A program made the translations under genes and the position numbers. The notes beneath the pieces were generated by a model, which was not told the origin of the DNA, made no database searches, and was given only the letters and a program-made list of their open reading frames with translations. Below are positions 16,854 to 26,849 of a stretch of DNA of 64,000 bases, piece by piece (within the stretch, counting starts at the first letter, position 1; each line of letters begins with the position of its first letter). This DNA comes from Microcoleus vaginatus WJT46-NPBG5 (lineage in GTDB: Bacteria > Cyanobacteriota > Cyanobacteriia > Cyanobacteriales > Oscillatoriaceae), in NCBI GenBank assembly GCA_019359355.1, contig JAHHHM010000008.1:124001-188000 (forward strand), given 5' to 3'.

Positions 16854-19800
16854 TTATGGTTCAGGCGATGGACCAGGCCATATTCCGGCCATCGCTCCGA
16901 CTCTAGGATTGTTTGCCAAAGTGACTCTTAACCTTCCATGATCTGAACTTCCACCTCGCCCACCCGGTGAATCAGCCGTCACATCTATATCAGCGGGATG
17001 GATGTTCGTAATTGTAAAATCCAATCGCCGCATCTTTCCTGTAGACCGAGTAATATGCGTATTATTGTTTGGAGCTGTTACTCTTAATTGCCCAATTCTA
17101 GCTGGAGCGGCTCCTTCAATGGCGTTTATCAAGACCTGAACATCAGTGGCTGTTTGGTTTAGATCGCCTGAAAGGTGCATAGGGCTGGCTGGATTTAAGT
17201 CACGCAACGCATAGGCTTGTGTTACAAGCGCTTTTAATGCCCTAGAACTTCCTCCACTTCGACTATGGATACCATATTGGAAAACCCCTGGGGGGCTTGG
17301 CGCCCAGAGAGGGTTCCTGTGACTACTCTTGCGTGAGCGTGAACCATGTATGCCGGCAATAGTAGTTACACTATTAGGAATTCCCATATCCTTTAATGCA
17401 TCTAGAATATCCGGAGGAGGTACGAGAGAATCCATTAAAACGGATCCAGGGGGAGCGAGATAGTTCATGGAAGGCTTAGTCCCTGTTCCATGAAACGCAT
17501 CCATCACTTGGTGACCATGAAAATGATCGCTTGACACAATATGGGCAACTGCTGTAGACATAACTTCCGTTGCTACAGACGTATGAGTTCCAGACATTTT
17601 AGGTGGCTTTCGAGCAAAGAATCTCCGTCGTTTGCTAGCGCTTGAGTTTCCTAGTCCTTGAACATTTTGAATTTCAAAGGCATGGGACGCTTTTCGTTTG
17701 GCTTTTCCGTATTGATCACGATAAGTTATTGGATTTCCACTTACAAATACATAAAGATTAAGCCCATCTACTGTTCCTGCTGGATCTGACTTTAACCACC
17801 GCCCCAACCAAGGTACATAATACCTAGCACCGTAGTAATACAATCCTGTCGCATCATCCCGTTCCTTACCGCTATAGCGATACTCCTTCAGCTTCACCTC
17901 TTGCTGATTCCGCCCTGCCATCAACGCTGTCCCGCCATAGGGGAAATACTCCTCATAACTAATCACCTGGGCATCCCCATCCACCTCCAGCGACATCGAA
18001 CCCAGGTGATTACTCAGTTGAAACCGCAGACTGCGGGTTCCGGCACTATCTACTTCCCGCTGAGTCTTATCCCGTTCCCAGTAGTGAATCATTGCCACAC
18101 AGGTTTGGTCATCCATTACCCTCAGCGTTTGCCGTTGCAGAATAGTGTCTTCACTTGCACCCCTTACAGCCTTCAACCGTTTGATTTCATAATTGCCCAA
18201 ATAGATCTTTTCTTCTATTTGAGTCACTGCTCCGCCATTCACCATCCGCTCAGAAACTTTACGAGTTCTCTGCTCATTGCTGTCATAGGTGTAGTAATCC
18301 GCATCATCCAGTTCCCCCGGACGTTGAATCACAGCAGCTTTCACTAGGTTCTCACAACAATTCCAGGTCAAATATACACTGCTGTTAAGCGCTAGTTGGT
18401 TCTGATTACCAGACTTGTCATACTCAACAGCCTGCACCCCCAACCCCGCATCCACAGTCTTCAGCCGATTCGACTTCGGCATAATTTCCATCCGGCGAGT
18501 CCAGGAATTTGTTGCCCCATGAACCGTTTGAATCAAATTCCCCGCCTCATCGTAGGTATAGGTTTCCCAGTAATTCTCCAACTTACTGGAATCACTCAGC
18601 GGAATATATTTACTCTGCTTAAAATCCTCGTCTTTTTCATTACTACGATAGGTTCCCGCATTAATCCCCGGATGCTGCCTGCCATTCGCCCGAATTAATC
18701 GGTACAGCGCATCATAGGTATAGTCTGAAACTGGCTCCACCTTCTGATTGCTATAAAACACCGTTTCATAAGTGCGATCGCTCAGGCGAGTAATATTTCC
18801 CACCGGATCGTAAGTATAGGTAATGTCTTGAAGTACGGTTGCGCGAGCCTGTCCCTTGGCATCCTTGCCCGCTCTCGTGCTATACAGCTTGATTAAATGC
18901 AATGTGGTGTCTTCATAGGTATAGATAGTGTTCACCCCATTGGCATAAGCAATATTGGTTCTTAAGCGATTGGCGTTATAGTCAATGCGATCAATGATCG
19001 GCTGCACTTTCACTTTCCTACCTGGAAATTTAACTGCAACGCGATCGAGTAACCCCGCTTGGTTATAAGTATTCGTCGTAATTGAACCATCCGGCGTTGT
19101 TTCTGTAATTACCTGTTGTAGGGCATTAAACTTAAACTGAGTAGTATAACTTTCTGCTTCTAGCGCAACTCGATCATCCCAGTTGATGTAATCTTTGTAA
19201 CTCTGAGTCAACTGTCGAGTTGTTGCTAGTAACTCTCCCTGCAACCCATACCGATGGTTGGTAATTTCGCCAGATTGATTCTGATGCGAATAAAGCTGTC
19301 CGCGTAAATTGTTGTCTTCCGCCTGGGGTTGACTTTCCCCATAAGTGAAAGTTTCTACAATATTATCGGTAGCAACAGTGCCGTCATTTTTGAGACCTTG
19401 AACCCGAATCTTGACTTTCCTTTGCAAGCGATCGTATTCAATCGTTTGATAGAAATTTCTAGGGCTGAGGTTCCAGAGAAAACTGCCAAAAATGTTATGC
19501 CAACTCAGATTTAGCCCAGCATCAGCACTATCGGTCATCAGGGGAGTTTTACCATCATCTCCCATTGGATACTGATATTTGAAATTGGCATATGTCGTTT
19601 CCTGGGTAACGTTGGTAAAATAAAGGCGCGGATCGATAGACTCAATTTCCCGTCCCTGAATATCATGCTTGTGGTAAGAGGTTAAACAATTCTGCTTCAG
19701 CAGATTCAGAATAGCCTCTGCATAGGATTGATATTGCTCTCCCAAGTCTTGCAAAAACTTTGCTTTAAAATCATGCTGATAGGGTTGGAACTTTGCACTC

Positions 19801-22800
19801 AGCCAGGCATCTTGAGCATTGACTTCAGTTGGGAGCAAATATCCCTTAGCGATTAAGGTATCCCAAACTGCTTTATCTTTGACAATCTCTTGAAAAGCCG
19901 TTTGTAACACTGCTCCTAAATTATTCTGCATCTCCAAAAAAGCGTTACCTAAACTATCTAGTACGGTAGCCGTCGGGGTGTTGTAAAAGGCTGCTGCTTT
20001 ATCTAAAGCATTCTTCTCGTTTTTTTGCGATTCAGTTGGATTAGCTGGATAGTTAGCAATAAATTGTTGATAGTAAGCCGAATCTTTAACAGTATCGTTT
20101 TCGTCATAGTGTCGAGTTTCCCAAGGCGTAAATTCCACCTTTGAGAAAAATCCTTTAGGCGTATCGACTCTAATCTCCCGCAACAAGGGGTCATAATGGA
20201 TGACTGTAGGTGGAGGAACTAATTTTTCTTCGACAATTTCCTGCTGTGATTCATACAGGGGAGAGTTGGAATAATAAGGCAGGTATTGTTCTGCGGCTTT
20301 TCCTTTATTGTTATAAACAGTGCGACCAGAAACGAGCCAACGCTGAGTTGTTTCACCCCGAATTGGCTGCCCATTCTCGTCCCGTCGTAAATTTCCCTCG
20401 TTATCCCGCAGGATGGCTTCTCCTGAATCAAATTCCAGTTTTTCTTCGACAACTCTGCCAAAGCCATCCGAATAGCCAACCGAAGTCTGGATAACACTTT
20501 GCTCACCAAGTTGCAAATCGCTGACATGGGTTCGCCGAACTAAACTGATATAACTAGCAGGTTGACTTTTCTCCTGCCAAGCAAAGAGATTGTAGTAAAA
20601 GCAACTGGTGGCATCTTGCAGGTAGTCAGCCTTATTCGCTAAAACCTTCTCAAAGCTGGCATCTGAACGTACATTATAGCTGCTCAGATCGTCATCCCCA
20701 ATCCTGGCAACCTTGTCAGATGCTTGTTTGAATAGAAAAGTAGCGACAACCATTCCCAATGGATCGAATAGCACCTGGTGAATCACCTGGTTAATATCTG
20801 TCAATTGCCAGGGTGTGAGAGTATGGTAATCGATCGCTGCCGTCGTTACATTCTTTTCTGTGTCGGTGATATACCCCTCTGCCTTGACTGGCAACAGGTA
20901 GTAGGGGTCGTAAGTAACAATTGTTTTAGCGAATAACCCGTCAGCTTGGGGTGGGGTGGCTGTTTGTGCGTAGTTGTTTTCAGTTTTCCAGGGCAGATAA
21001 AAACCTTCAGGGTGGTCGGGTTTAAAATAATATTGCACCAAACCTTTGTTCCACCAGTAGCCGTTATCCTCCTTGAAATACCCACCGTCGTGGCTGAGTA
21101 TTGTCTGGTCTAGTTTATTTCCATAAACCGCTTGTAACAATTCATCAGAAAAGACAGCCTGTTGCTGATGGTGCAGCAAAGCCCGTTCCGTTATCTGCCC
21201 CAAGTCAAGCACCTCATCCTGTGTGAGGTTCCAGAAATAAGACTGTTGCCAGGAGAACAGGCGAACCTGTTTAGTATTGGGGCTAAATGCTACTCCATAA
21301 GGAACTTGGTTATTTAATGCCTCATCTACCTGCTGACGAATCTTGTCAAGGCTAAAATACGTTTGCCCCTGCAAATCTAAACCAGCAATTTCTAAGGCTT
21401 TCTGTTCATAAGGAACCCCAATTATCCTGAAGCGTTCTGTCTCCTCGATAAACTTCCCTAACTGCACAGTTGCCTTCAGTTCAACCTGTTCCGGATAGAC
21501 AAGAATATTAGGATTATTAGAGGTTCGTCTGCCGTAATTGATGCTGCAAGCTTTCTTGACGTTACCGAAAGAAGTGATTTCTAGAATAAAATCGTGCTGG
21601 ATGCGAGGGTCATCGGGATTGCGCTCATAATGATAGGTAAGCGTTTCGCGCTGGTGAACAAAATACACCCCGTATTGGTTTTCCCCTTGCGGTTGCAGCA
21701 ACGTAACACTGTAATTTGTCTCAGTAACTGTATAGGGGTTATTTTGTAGAGGAGAATTATCGAGAGCGTACACTTCCTCCCGTAACACTGTACCCTTTAA
21801 GGCTCGACGTACTTCTTGCTGTGCTACGTCATCTGGCTGATAATTGGGGTTTTGGTTCTGGTAATCTGTGTAATCAAACACGCTATCTGGTAACAGATAA
21901 GCGTCTTTATCTCCGGGAAAATATTCTTTTTCATATTGCCGCGAAAGCAGATTTTCTTGTTCCCACGCACCGACGTGATACCAAGTTTTTGTCAGTACGG
22001 GCGGTACATCAATTGATTGAGCATCAGCTTTCAAAGTTTCCGCGTCTTGTCTTTCCACTCTGCCAAAACCGCGAAACTCTCGCTCTATGCGATCGTAATA
22101 TCCATGATGGTAGCTATAGGAACTTACAAGCCTCGTATTAGAAATCGCATCAATATTTTCTACCTTTTCGACTACATGAACCGGAAACGGTAGCTTCGTC
22201 ACCCAAGGCGTTCCGTTGCGCTTATCTTGCAGATAAAACTGAGTCGAACTAGCGTAGGTAATTTTGGATATAGCTCCTAAATTGTTGTCAACTTGGTTCA
22301 ATAAGTAAGGCTTTAGTTTCCCGCAAAAGTCATAACACCAGTGCTGGGGTTGGGGATGGTTTTTGCTAAAAACTAAACAAGTCGTGCCGTTGCCTAAAAT
22401 ATCAGCAAAGTTAATTTGATTTAAGTTATCCCATCTGCTGGGTAAACTAATGCTTATTGGGCTGCTAAAGGAATTGCCACTTTGGTTAAACCAAATCTGG
22501 ATGCGATCGCTGCTAACATAAGCAATATCTGCGGTTCCCGAACCGTCAATATCCACTAAAAACAGTCGGGAAGCATCCATTCTCTCATCAAAGCGAGGCG
22601 CATTTGCCAACTGAATCTTTTTGCCAAACCGCCCATATCCCAAATTAGGCCAGCATTCAACCGAACCATTAGTAATTCGGACAAGGTGCTGTTTCCCCGT
22701 GCCAAAGATGTCAGCAAAGTGCAGCGATTCTTCTACTGCGCCTTGTTTGAGCGTGGGAACGTCGTTTTCCTGGTTATGTATTAGGGGTGTGCCAAAACCT

Positions 22801-24383
22801 TTTTCCCCTTGATTCGGATAAATCCGCAGGCGATCGCGTTCCACCAACAGGATATCCATCAATCCATCCCCAGTCACATCCACCATCTGGTTATCTGGGT
22901 TGTGAAAATCTGTAGGAAATCCTGCAAACGGCTGAAAACTCTGCCAAGTGTCCTTATCGGGATCGTACTGATAATAACCGCTAGCCCCTGACGTGCTGAC
23001 AACCAAAGCCATGCGCCCGTCACCTGCCAGATCCATTAACATACGATCGGCATCTTGCAAATGGCGTTCAATAGGGAAGTTCTGTAATTGTTTGGGTGGG
23101 GCATATTTTACTCCCCCTGTCGTGCCATTTGCGCTGCCTTCTGGTTCCCAATAAAGTGTAGTCGTCCCGTCACTATAGAGAACTCCCGGGATGCCTTCTC
23201 CATATAAATCGACGGACATATAATCAGGAGGCAGGTTCAAACCTGGTAACTCGCGATCTTTTCCTTGTAAAAGCGGCTCAAAATTGTGTCCTTCAGGTGC
23301 AAAGGCAGTATAGTCAAACTCTACAGGTGGTAAACTCTTAGTTTCATACTTCTTTTGCTCTTGCTCATAGCGATACCCGATTGACTCAACTTTTTTCAGC
23401 AAAGTCATCGTTGGAGTTTCTTGATAGTCAAAGCGCGTAGCATGGACGAGAATGGGATTGTTGCCAAATTCTGCTTCAAAACGATGAAACATCAAGATGT
23501 TTTGACACAATCTGTGGGTGCGAATTTCAAAACCTGCATGATAAGTTGAAAATGGATCTTGGCGATTCTTCCACTGACTAACAGGGGTATATGGCGTTGA
23601 GTTAGTTGGGTCAATATTGTACTCGCCGTAGTCAAAGACAACTTCAAAATGCCAGTTTACTTGTTCAACATTTTGACTTTCAATTAGAGGGCGATTGTTT
23701 CCATATTTTATGCATTCAATATATTTATTAGCCGTTTGTGTTCGATTCGCCTCATAAATATCATGACTAACCTTGTCATTTTCTAGTTTGTATTGATAAA
23801 CAATATAATTTCCCTTAGCATCAAACGTTTCCTCTAATAGCCATTGGAAAACGTGACTAGGATTATCTGGAGCAAAGATTCTCGCCTTGTCTGTTCTGCC
23901 AAAAATACTGGTTACATTATCTTTACTAACCGTCCGCCAATAGCAATCACCTGTCTGCTCGTTAATCAAACGTTCAATTTTGGCAAATAATCCTTCAACT
24001 CGTGGACAATAAACAATAACTGTATAGTTTATATTTTCAATATTTTCAGTGCGCTGCTTTCCAGAAATCGGCACTAAATCTTCAGCACTAGATAGAAGGA
24101 AAGTATCGGTATTATCATATTTAGGAATTGCTTTTGAAGTTTTGCGAGAAATATCAGGAATAGCCAGACTAAACCCAAAACCAAAAGTCCCGTTTCCTGA
24201 ACCAGAACTGTACTCTATGCTCAACTGCGGCTCAAAACCCCGGCAAGGCGTTGTAAAAATAGGAATAGACAGTGCTGCCGTTCCGGTAAACTCATTAGCC
24301 TGAAATGTTTCTCCAATTCCCTGAATCGCGCCGCCGCCTTTGGGTAAGGAAAGCTGGGTTGTGGCTATCTTGCTATTTTTCAT
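16854..24383 (-). CDS. Tc toxin TcB-TcC fusion with RHS core and CdtB-like C-terminal effector
   Basis: 2509 residues. TcB and TcC normally form a hollow RHS cocoon that encloses a toxic C-terminal domain and docks on TcA. In order: an SpvB-like N terminus (GTAALSIPIFTTPCRG), FG-GAP/VCBS-like blades (GDGRMALVVS near 456, GDGLMDILLVE near 501, DGSGTADIAYV near 611) forming the TcA-binding propeller, TcB middle regions, RHS/YD repeats, and an RHS core (SNHLGSMSLEVDG, RYSGKERDDATGLYYYGARYY, DPAGTVDGLNLY) ending near residue 2226. The last 283 residues (bases 16857-17705) are the variable effector. Motifs GIHSRSGG (2371-2378), GDLN (2406-2409), RRLDFTITN (about 2453) and SSDH (2479-2482) match the order of CdtB/DNase I-superfamily active-site motifs. 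The gene is a single ORF; in Photorhabdus TcB and TcC are separate. Confidence 0.93.
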   Translation of the reverse strand: MKNSKIATTQLSLPKGGGAIQGIGETFQANEFTGTAALSIPIFTTPCRGFEPQLSIEYSSGSGNGTFGFGFSLAIPDISRKTSKAIPKYDNTDTFLLSSAEDLVPISGKQRTENIENINYTVIVYCPRVEGLFAKIERLINEQTGDCYWRTVSKDNVTSIFGRTDKARIFAPDNPSHVFQWLLEETFDAKGNYIVYQYKLENDKVSHDIYEANRTQTANKYIECIKYGNNRPLIESQNVEQVNWHFEVVFDYGEYNIDPTNSTPYTPVSQWKNRQDPFSTYHAGFEIRTHRLCQNILMFHRFEAEFGNNPILVHATRFDYQETPTMTLLKKVESIGYRYEQEQKKYETKSLPPVEFDYTAFAPEGHNFEPLLQGKDRELPGLNLPPDYMSVDLYGEGIPGVLYSDGTTTLYWEPEGSANGTTGGVKYAPPKQLQNFPIERHLQDADRMLMDLAGDGRMALVVSTSGASGYYQYDPDKDTWQSFQPFAGFPTDFHNPDNQMVDVTGDGLMDILLVERDRLRIYPNQGEKGFGTPLIHNQENDVPTLKQGAVEESLHFADIFGTGKQHLVRITNGSVECWPNLGYGRFGKKIQLANAPRFDERMDASRLFLVDIDGSGTADIAYVSSDRIQIWFNQSGNSFSSPISISLPSRWDNLNQINFADILGNGTTCLVFSKNHPQPQHWCYDFCGKLKPYLLNQVDNNLGAISKITYASSTQFYLQDKRNGTPWVTKLPFPVHVVEKVENIDAISNTRLVSSYSYHHGYYDRIEREFRGFGRVERQDAETLKADAQSIDVPPVLTKTWYHVGAWEQENLLSRQYEKEYFPGDKDAYLLPDSVFDYTDYQNQNPNYQPDDVAQQEVRRALKGTVLREEVYALDNSPLQNNPYTVTETNYSVTLLQPQGENQYGVYFVHQRETLTYHYERNPDDPRIQHDFILEITSFGNVKKACSINYGRRTSNNPNILVYPEQVELKATVQLGKFIEETERFRIIGVPYEQKALEIAGLDLQGQTYFSLDKIRQQVDEALNNQVPYGVAFSPNTKQVRLFSWQQSYFWNLTQDEVLDLGQITERALLHHQQQAVFSDELLQAVYGNKLDQTILSHDGGYFKEDNGYWWNKGLVQYYFKPDHPEGFYLPWKTENNYAQTATPPQADGLFAKTIVTYDPYYLLPVKAEGYITDTEKNVTTAAIDYHTLTPWQLTDINQVIHQVLFDPLGMVVATFLFKQASDKVARIGDDDLSSYNVRSDASFEKVLANKADYLQDATSCFYYNLFAWQEKSQPASYISLVRRTHVSDLQLGEQSVIQTSVGYSDGFGRVVEEKLEFDSGEAILRDNEGNLRRDENGQPIRGETTQRWLVSGRTVYNNKGKAAEQYLPYYSNSPLYESQQEIVEEKLVPPPTVIHYDPLLREIRVDTPKGFFSKVEFTPWETRHYDENDTVKDSAYYQQFIANYPANPTESQKNEKNALDKAAAFYNTPTATVLDSLGNAFLEMQNNLGAVLQTAFQEIVKDKAVWDTLIAKGYLLPTEVNAQDAWLSAKFQPYQHDFKAKFLQDLGEQYQSYAEAILNLLKQNCLTSYHKHDIQGREIESIDPRLYFTNVTQETTYANFKYQYPMGDDGKTPLMTDSADAGLNLSWHNIFGSFLWNLSPRNFYQTIEYDRLQRKVKIRVQGLKNDGTVATDNIVETFTYGESQPQAEDNNLRGQLYSHQNQSGEITNHRYGLQGELLATTRQLTQSYKDYINWDDRVALEAESYTTQFKFNALQQVITETTPDGSITTNTYNQAGLLDRVAVKFPGRKVKVQPIIDRIDYNANRLRTNIAYANGVNTIYTYEDTTLHLIKLYSTRAGKDAKGQARATVLQDITYTYDPVGNITRLSDRTYETVFYSNQKVEPVSDYTYDALYRLIRANGRQHPGINAGTYRSNEKDEDFKQSKYIPLSDSSKLENYWETYTYDEAGNLIQTVHGATNSWTRRMEIMPKSNRLKTVDAGLGVQAVEYDKSGNQNQLALNSSVYLTWNCCENLVKAAVIQRPGELDDADYYTYDSNEQRTRKVSERMVNGGAVTQIEEKIYLGNYEIKRLKAVRGASEDTILQRQTLRVMDDQTCVAMIHYWERDKTQREVDSAGTRSLRFQLSNHLGSMSLEVDGDAQVISYEEYFPYGGTALMAGRNQQEVKLKEYRYSGKERDDATGLYYYGARYYVPWLGRWLKSDPAGTVDGLNLYVFVSGNPITYRDQYGKAKRKASHAFEIQNVQGLGNSSASKRRRFFARKPPKMSGTHTSVATEVMSTAVAHIVSSDHFHGHQVMDAFHGTGTKPSMNYLAPPGSVLMDSLVPPPDILDALKDMGIPNSVTTIAGIHGSRSRKSSHRNPLWAPSPPGVFQYGIHSRSGGSSRALKALVTQAYALRDLNPASPMHLSGDLNQTATDVQVLINAIEGAAPARIGQLRVTAPNNNTHITRSTGKMRRLDFTITNIHPADIDVTADSPGGRGGSSDHGRLRVTLANNPRVGAMAGIWPGPSPEP

Positions 24384-25047
24384 AACATCTTGATGACAGA
24401 GTAATGGTTACCAATTATTCGCCTATATCGAACTCAGGTTATTTAAGTAAATCTGAAGTTGATGACACGCCCTAACACTCCTCACAGGTACACTGCGCTC
24501 TGAGTTGAGATTAGTTTCGTTGGGGTCGGTGCCGGCTTCAAGCTCTTGTACTTCCTGGTTTAGGCCGGCCAAGAGTTGCTCAGCATCGCCCTGTAGAGCG
24601 AACTGGCAATCACACATCCCCCGACCTGTGCTGTAAGGAGGGAAATAGGAACATGGATCAGGGATCGATTCGGTCGCTTGGCAAAAAAAAACCACCCTTC
24701 ATTTACATCAAACGGTAGCGACGTTCACCGGCATCCCAAACTCGCTTAATCTGGCTTAGCTTTGTGTCTCTGTGACGGTAGCTACCTTGGGTTGAATTCA
24801 GCAGCATTAGCGTTATTCCTTAGAGTGTTTCGGATAGTAAAAATCTTTGAACTTGAATAGATAGAAAGCTTTAAAGTAGCAGGAAATTGCTACATTTTCT
24901 AGCCATGCTTAATATTTCTGATTATATTCATTAAAGTTGAATATCCCAAAAATGTTGAGTTTAGACATAAAAATTTATATTAAGTTATACAAGCATCTCT
25001 GATAGCAGATTATAACTTTAATAAGAGGATGTCTGAGAAGTCAAAGA
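24384..25047. other. Gene-free stretch upstream of the Tc locus, 664 nt
   Basis: No supported gene; the 90-codon minus-strand frame at 24423-24695 has no recognisable features and runs through repeat-like sequence. A segment at 24726-24764 (CACCGGCATC, then TCGCTTAATCTGGCT) is a partial copy of the repeat found at 43.0 and 44.1 kb. The promoter of the Tc operon should lie here, but I see no clear box. Confidence 0.5.
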
Positions 25048-25653
25048 TTATGCTAATCGTCTGAGCAAGATACGGATCATGCCAATATAGATGAACGCTT
25101 CGGAAGTTTCAGACAGAATCTCATTATCTTTACTCAAGCGCCGACACCAGTTGAACCAACCGAAAGTACGCTCAACCACCCATCGATTAGGCAGCATCTC
25201 AACGCCTTGGGCAGTGTGCGTACGCAATACGAGTTGGAGAATCTAATCATATATCCATCACAAGGATGCATAAACTCTTCACTGCTATAGCCGCCATCAA
25301 CTCAGATGCGTACTAGACAGGGAAAGCGTTGGCATATCTGATACAGTTTCTTAAACAGACAGCGTGCTTCATCAAGGTCATTGACATTGGCAGCAGTGAC
25401 TAGCACCATCACCACTAATCCCAAGCTATCAATCAATAGATTCCGCTTGCACCCTTTCGCCTGTTTTCCGCTATCATAGCCGGCCTCAATATTGACCATT
25501 GTGGCAGTTTCCACTGATTGACTATTCTTCAACGGCAGCGCTGGGCGTAGCCTTGCAGTCTTGCCAGAGGAAAGGATACACTCACCTATCGCATCCTCAC
25601 TGAAGTGCAAGTGCTGTCCCCATCCATAATCTAAAAGCCGACACTGAGATGAA
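25048..25653 (-). pseudogene. IS5-family transposase remnant
   Basis: Minus-strand pieces of an IS5-type DDE transposase: SQSVETATMVNIEAGYDSGK and DSLGLVVMVLVTAANVND in one frame, an in-frame stop after FPCLVRI, then [19 protein letters not shown] and [14 protein letters not shown] in another frame, ending at the TAA at 25048. The N-terminal part is missing and at least two frame breaks occur. It forms the other IS border of the Tc island. Confidence 0.85.
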
Positions 25654-25961
25654 TTGCCGACTAAACCCAATGAAAGCCTAAAACCATAGGTCTAAACAAT
25701 CGCAATCGCTAAAAGAAGCGAAGGATAAATGGAACAAGCAACTTTTGCAGCCGGCTGTTTCTGGGGTGTTGAGAACACTTTTCGTCAAGTCAAAGGCGTC
25801 ACCTCCACCAGAGCCGGTTATACGGGTGGTCATTTTCCCAATCCCTGCTATCTCGATGTTTGTGCCAGAATAACAGGTCACGCCGAAGCAGTCCGGGTGG
25901 AATATGACTCGGCCCTGATTAGTTATGAAGAATTGCTAGAAGTTTTTTGGAATTGCCACGA
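25654..25961. repeat. 308-bp segmental duplication, copy A (partial msrA)
   Basis: From TTGCCG[A/G]CTAAACCC to GAATTGCCACGA this segment matches 56334-56641 at well over 90% without gaps. It includes the msrA leader and the first 78 or so codons. To its left lies the IS5 remnant; to its right the sequence diverges abruptly. Confidence 0.92.
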
Positions 25962-26106
25962 AACACTCTTCACGGGTACGCTGCGCTCTGAGCTGTCGGA
26001 TTATTTCGTCAGCACCGGCACCGGCACTTCTGTAACTTGTGAAAATTTTCCAGGTTTGGGGACTTTTGCTCGAACCGAGTGCGGTAAAGTCTTGCAGGTT
26101 GCCTAA
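25729..26106 (+). pseudogene. Truncated msrA copy
   Basis: The first 78 residues match the intact MsrA at 56409-56870, including active-site GCFWGVE (Cys10) and the GYTGG motif. After FWNCH the frame runs for 48 unrelated residues. The normal C-terminal half ([12 protein letters not shown] region) is missing, so peptide-methionine sulfoxide reductase activity is unlikely. The breakpoint coincides with the end of the 308-bp duplication. It is convergent with the metallopeptidase gene at 26109. Confidence 0.88.
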
Positions 26107-26108
26107 GC

Positions 26109-26849
26109 CTAATCAACCCAATTCTCATTTTCCAATGGTTCACGCTTCAAGATATCGCGGCATTGCTGCCAGTGTGGTAAATACTTGTCCATGTAAGCCT
26201 TGAAGCGAGCATTGTGATGGCGCTCAAGAAGATGCACCAGTTCATGAACTAAAACGTATTCCAGGCATTCAATTGGCTTTTTGGCAAGTTCTAAATTGAG
26301 CCAAATTCGGCGCTGGGAGATATTACAACTTCCCCACTTGGTTTTCATCCTTTTGATGCCCCAGTCAGCAACCTCTTTACCGATAACCGGCTGCCAGTGG
26401 TTCAGTAAGTCGGGAATTCGAGCTTTTAGCTGATCTCGATACCATTCATTCAACACCAGCGCCCGATTTTGGGTGGAAGTGCCAGGGGTAATGAAAAGCT
26501 GGAGAGTGCTGTTGTTTTTGATCACCACTTCATGCCGGCCACGATGCTCAATTACCTCCAAGCGGTAACGTTTGCCAAAGAGGTAATGGCTTTCGCCGGT
26601 TATCATCTCACGCGGGGATTGGCGGGTTTGAGCTTGGAACTTGGCTTGTTGTTTTTTAATCCAGCTCAGATGAGTAATGACTGCTAAGCGTACATTGTCA
26701 TCGGTCATCTGCACAGGCACCGCTACCCGTACATGACCATCGGGGGGACACACGGATAGGTGCAGGTTTTTGATGGACTTACGCACAACCTGCACGGGAA
26801 TGTTGCTGACGATGATACTTGTGGTAACTACGGGATTACTGATACTCAC
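26109..26849 (-). CDS. YgjP-type (DUF45) zinc metallopeptidase, last gene of R-M operon 1
   Basis: 246 residues. The zinc-binding HELVH lies at 202-206, with a third histidine at 211/212 in ERHHNARF, and the KWGSC motif at about 171-175 precedes it; both are hallmarks of the YgjP/SprT-like DUF45 family. Its start codon lies inside the 3' end of hsdR (14-nt overlap), so it is translationally coupled to the restriction operon. Such peptidases are often found at the end of type I R-M operons. A role in turnover of the restriction complex is a reasonable inference but unproven. The N-terminal 80 residues are specific to this family and have no other assignment. Confidence 0.88.
   Translation of the reverse strand: MSISNPVVTTSIIVSNIPVQVVRKSIKNLHLSVCPPDGHVRVAVPVQMTDDNVRLAVITHLSWIKKQQAKFQAQTRQSPREMITGESHYLFGKRYRLEVIEHRGRHEVVIKNNSTLQLFITPGTSTQNRALVLNEWYRDQLKARIPDLLNHWQPVIGKEVADWGIKRMKTKWGSCNISQRRIWLNLELAKKPIECLEYVLVHELVHLLERHHNARFKAYMDKYLPHWQQCRDILKREPLENENWVD

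Noticed and set aside
24423-24695. 90-codon ORF upstream of the Tc operon
   Set aside because: No domain, overlaps repeat-like sequence and includes an unlikely start; treated as spacer.
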